From NCBI GenBank assembly GCA_003567055.1, contig PXAW01000526.1, positions 1 to 6,503 on the forward strand: DNA of 6,503 nucleotides. Direction: 5' to 3'. The translations under genes and the position numbers were made by a program. Of the stretch, positions 3,844-6,503 are shown piece after piece. The notes below the pieces were generated by a model, which made no database searches, was not told where the DNA came from, and saw only the letters and a list, made by a program, of their open reading frames with translations. Position 1 is the stretch's first letter; each line of letters begins with the position of its first letter. The DNA is from Hyphomicrobiales bacterium. GTDB lineage: Bacteria; Pseudomonadota; Alphaproteobacteria; Rhizobiales; Beijerinckiaceae.

Positions 3844-6503
3844 TCACGCCGGTTGACTGAAATCGCGGGCGAAGGGGTGTTTGCCCGCCCGCGCCAGAGC
3901 CTTTTCCGCCTCCACAAGCACGAAGACGACGACACCCACCGCGATGCATTTCGCCCAGGCCGCCGCATCGAGCGGCGCGGTCTCGAACAGCAGGTTCATG
4001 AACGGCGCGTAGGTAAACAGCAGCTGCAGCGCCACACAGACGCCGATGGCGATGAGCACCACCCGGTTGCCGGTGATCCCCTCCGCCGTATAAGCCGGCG
4101 CGGTGAAGTAGCGGGTGTTGAGCAGATAGAAGATCTGACCCATCACCAGCCCGTTCACCGCCATGGTGCGGGCATAGTCGAGCGTGCCGCCATCCACATC
4201 GTTATGGGTGAGGAAGAGCGTTCCGGCGCCGATCAGCAGGATCGCGCCGACGAACAGGGTGCGCCAGATCACGAAGGGTGTCAGCAGCGGCTCGTCGACG
4301 GGCTGGGGCCTGCGTTTCATGACGTTGCCCTCGGCCTTCTCCCAGGCGAAGGCGATGCCGAGCGTGACGGCGGTGATCATGTTGACCCACAGGATCTGCA
4401 CCGGGCTCACCGGCAGCACCAGCCCCGCCATGATGGCCGTGACCACGATCAGCGCCTGCGCGGCATTGGTGGGCAGGATGAAGAGGATGGCCTTGCGCAG
4501 ATTGTCATAGACCGTCCGCCCCTCCTCGATGGCGCGCTGGATCGAGGCGAAATTGTCATCGGCGAGCACCATGGCGGAGGCCTCGCGGGCGGCCTCGGTG
4601 CCCTTCTGGCCCATGCTGATGCCGACATCGGCGCGCTTGAGCGCCGGAGCATCGTTGACGCCATCGCCGGTCATGGCGCAGATCTCGCGCTTCGATTGCA
4701 GCGCCTTGACGAGCCGCAGCTTGTGCTCGGGGCTGGCGCGGGCGAACACGTCCACATCCAGCGCCAGCTGCGGCAGATCCTCGTCGGAGACATCCTCCAG
4801 CTCGCGCCCGGTGACCACCTTGTCGGTATGCTTCAGGCCGAGTTCCTTCGCCACGGCGCGCGCGGTAGCGGCATGGTCGCCGGTGATCATCTTCACGTTG
4901 ATGCCCGCATCATGACAGACACGCACCGAATCGATCGCCTCGTCGCGCGGCGGGTCCATCAGGCCGAACAGGCCGAGGAAGACGAGTTCGCCCTTCTCCA
5001 CATGCTCTTCCGTGAGCTCGGATTGCTCCGACACATCCTTCCTCGCCACCGCGAGCAGACGCTGGCCGCGTCCGGCGATGTCGTCGGCACGCTCCATCCA
5101 GGCATCCTTGTCGAGATCGCCGGTATCCTCCTCGCCCTGCTCGCTCGTGCACATTTCCAGGATGCGCTCCGGCGCGCCCTTCACATAGATGACGTGGTTG
5201 CCGTCATGGTCGTGGTTGAGGGTCGCCATGTAGCGGCGCTCGGAGGAGAAGGGGATGGAATCGAGGCGCGGGTAATCCTTGTGCTCCTTGTCGGGATCGA
5301 ACCCGGCCTTGCGCGCGAGCACGATCAAGGCCGCCTCGGTGGGATCGCCTTCCGGCTCCCAGGATGACTTGTCGGAAGAGGCTTTGTCGGAAGAGGACTT
5401 GTCGGAAGAGGATTTGCCGGAATTCTCGCCCTTCTGGACGAGCTCGGCATCGTTGCACAACAGCCCGGCGCGGATCATCTCATGGGCGAGCATGCCCTTT
5501 TCGATCTCCAGCTCCTTCTCGTCGCTGGTGAAGCCGCCCCTGGGCTCATAGCCCACCCCCTCGACCGCGATGTCGCGCGCGCCCGAGCGCACGGTCTTCG
5601 CTGTCATTTCGTTGCGCGTGAGCGTGCCGGTCTTGTCGGCGCAGATCGTGGTGACCGAACCGAGCGTCTCGACGGCGGGCAGGCGGCGGATGATGGCGTT
5701 GCGCCGCGCCATGCGCTCGACGCCGATGGCGAGCGTCACCGTCATCACGGCGGGCAGGCCTTCGGGAATGGCCGCGACCGCGATGGAGACGGCGGCGAAG
5801 AACATCTCCGCCCATTCGCGCCCCCAGACCAGCACGCCGACCGCGAAAGTCAGCGCGGCGATGCCGATGATGACGACGGAGAGCACCTTGGTGAAGGAAT
5901 CGAGGCGCTGCATCAGCGGCGTCTTGAGGGTCTCGACATCCTTGAGCAGCCCGCTGATGCGCCCGATCTCGGTCCTGTCGCCGATCGCCGTGACCACGCC
6001 GGTGCCGGTTCCCGCGGTGACCAGCGTGCCGGAATAGGCCATGCACAGACGATCACCGAGATCGGCACCCTCCTCGACCGGATCGGTCTTCTTCTCGACG
6101 GCGGTCGATTCGCCGGTCAGCGCCGCTTCCTGCGTCTGCAGGTTCTTGATCCTGATCAGCCGCAGATCCGCGGGCACCCGGTCGCCCGCTTCGAGATAGA
6201 CGATATCGCCGGGGACGAGTTCCTCGGCGTCGATCTTGCGCTTCTTGCCCCGGCGCCGCGCGAAGGCGTCGCTGGAGAGAATGTCGCGCACGCTCTCCAG
6301 CGCCTGCTCGGCGCGGCCTTCCTGGATGAAGCCGATAATGGCGATGATCAGGACGACGGCGAAGATGACGCCGCTGTCGAGCCATTCGCCGAGCAGCGCC
6401 GTGATCACGCCGGCGACGAGCAACAGATAGATGAAGAGATTGTTGAACTGGCTGATCAGGCGCTGCAGCATGGTGCGCTGTGCGCCCTGCGAGAGCTGGT
6501 TCC
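3844..6503 (-). CDS. P2-type cation-transporting ATPase (calcium-pump-like), 5' end outside the window
   Basis: An inner-membrane pump that drives cations across the membrane through an aspartyl-phosphate intermediate. The reading frame stays open to the right edge, so the N-terminal cation-ATPase domain is cut off; the ATG at 6471 is internal, because in-frame codons before it fit the family. Counting from that Met, there are 875 residues: M1-M2 at about 12-51, the actuator domain with TGES (119-122), M3-M4 (about 196-252) with IPEGL, phosphorylated Asp279 in DKTGTLT, the nucleotide-binding domain with KGAPE (431-435), TGDGVND (601-607), and M5-M10 (about 660-855). M6 reads WVNMITAVTLG, as in many bacterial P2 pumps such as the mycobacterial CtpF type, not the VNLVTDG of SERCA; several SERCA calcium ligands are neutral here, so the ion is uncertain (calcium, sodium or another). 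A Ser-Asp-Lys repeat is inserted in the nucleotide-binding domain. First gene of a likely operon with the HAD-OtsB gene. Confidence 0.95.
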   Translation of the reverse strand, partial: NQLSQGAQRTMLQRLISQFNNLFIYLLLVAGVITALLGEWLDSGVIFAVVLIIAIIGFIQEGRAEQALESVRDILSSDAFARRRGKKRKIDAEELVPGDIVYLEAGDRVPADLRLIRIKNLQTQEAALTGESTAVEKKTDPVEEGADLGDRLCMAYSGTLVTAGTGTGVVTAIGDRTEIGRISGLLKDVETLKTPLMQRLDSFTKVLSVVIIGIAALTFAVGVLVWGREWAEMFFAAVSIAVAAIPEGLPAVMTVTLAIGVERMARRNAIIRRLPAVETLGSVTTICADKTGTLTRNEMTAKTVRSGARDIAVEGVGYEPRGGFTSDEKELEIEKGMLAHEMIRAGLLCNDAELVQKGENSGKSSSDKSSSDKASSDKSSWEPEGDPTEAALIVLARKAGFDPDKEHKDYPRLDSIPFSSERRYMATLNHDHDGNHVIYVKGAPERILEMCTSEQGEEDTGDLDKDAWMERADDIAGRGQRLLAVARKDVSEQSELTEEHVEKGELVFLGLFGLMDPPRDEAIDSVRVCHDAGINVKMITGDHAATARAVAKELGLKHTDKVVTGRELEDVSDEDLPQLALDVDVFARASPEHKLRLVKALQSKREICAMTGDGVNDAPALKRADVGISMGQKGTEAAREASAMVLADDNFASIQRAIEEGRTVYDNLRKAILFILPTNAAQALIVVTAIMAGLVLPVSPVQILWVNMITAVTLGIAFAWEKAEGNVMKRRPQPVDEPLLTPFVIWRTLFVGAILLIGAGTLFLTHNDVDGGTLDYARTMAVNGLVMGQIFYLLNTRYFTAPAYTAEGITGNRVVLIAIGVCVALQLLFTYAPFMNLLFETAPLDAAAWAKCIAVGVVVFVLVEAEKALARAGKHPFARDFSQPA
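5366..5425 (-). repeat. 15-bp tandem repeat inside the ATPase gene
   Basis: Units at 5366-5380 and 5396-5410 are identical (GACTTGTCGGAAGAG on the + strand). The unit between them (5381-5395) differs at two bases, and 5411-5425 is a decayed fourth copy. Because 15 is a multiple of three, copy-number change would keep the frame. In the ATPase it encodes SSSDK-SSSDK-ASSDK (residues 354-368), between the CNDA and GDPTEAAL motifs of the nucleotide-binding domain, where relatives usually have a short loop. Confidence 0.9.

Noticed and set aside
2151..3860. Long + strand open frame (569 codons) opposite the HAD-OtsB gene
   Set aside because: It is antisense to a gene with complete motifs, shows no recognisable domain, and long antisense frames are expected in GC-rich DNA.
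3769..5367. Long + strand open frame (532 codons) opposite the ATPase gene
   Set aside because: It lies wholly antisense to well-conserved ATPase and HAD sequence. Its His/Arg/Asp-rich composition is that of a GC-rich shadow frame, with no domain visible.
5366..5410. CRISPR-like reading of the repeated 15-bp units
   Set aside because: The units abut without spacers, lie in frame inside a conserved gene and encode a regular SSSDK repeat.
6469..6471. ATG at 6471 as the true start of the ATPase
   Set aside because: The frame continues upstream to the window edge with family-like sequence (NQLSQGAQRT), and P2 ATPases have a cytoplasmic N-terminal domain before M1. The gene is partial here.

Overview
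The window is strongly GC-rich, with GC-biased third codon positions. Its PurC begins in the style typical of Alphaproteobacteria (N-terminus [13 protein letters not shown]), so an alphaproteobacterial chromosome is the best guess; the genus cannot be named from this sequence. There are five protein genes and no tRNA, rRNA, insertion sequence, phage gene or CRISPR array.

Layout from left to right. purC (de novo purine synthesis) is the only + strand gene. It converges on a block of four - strand genes, with 12 bp between the two stop codons and a hairpin over the junction. Read in their own direction, the - strand genes start at the right edge: (1) a large P2-type cation-transporting ATPase whose first codons lie outside the window; (2) after 22 bp, a two-domain sugar-phosphate enzyme, in which a beta-phosphoglucomutase-like HAD domain is fused to a trehalose-6-phosphate phosphatase (OtsB) domain; (3) after 147 bp, a small secreted protein with four cysteines in its mature part and no recognised family; (4) after 31 bp, a short-chain dehydrogenase/reductase (SDR) of the general-stress-protein-39 type. 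The tight spacing of 1-2 and of 3-4 suggests two transcription units, or one long one, ending at the hairpin next to purC.

The - strand block reads as a stress or homeostasis cassette: an ion pump, an enzyme making or recycling trehalose, and a stress-type reductase. That link is inference from gene order and family. The points most worth a second look are the HAD-OtsB fusion, which keeps both active sites but has no disaccharide phosphorylase beside it; an arginine in place of the catalytic lysine of the SDR; an ATPase in which several acidic ion-site residues of the SERCA calcium pump are neutral; and a 15-bp in-frame tandem repeat in the ATPase nucleotide-binding domain. I saw no clearly new multi-gene defence or mobile system here.
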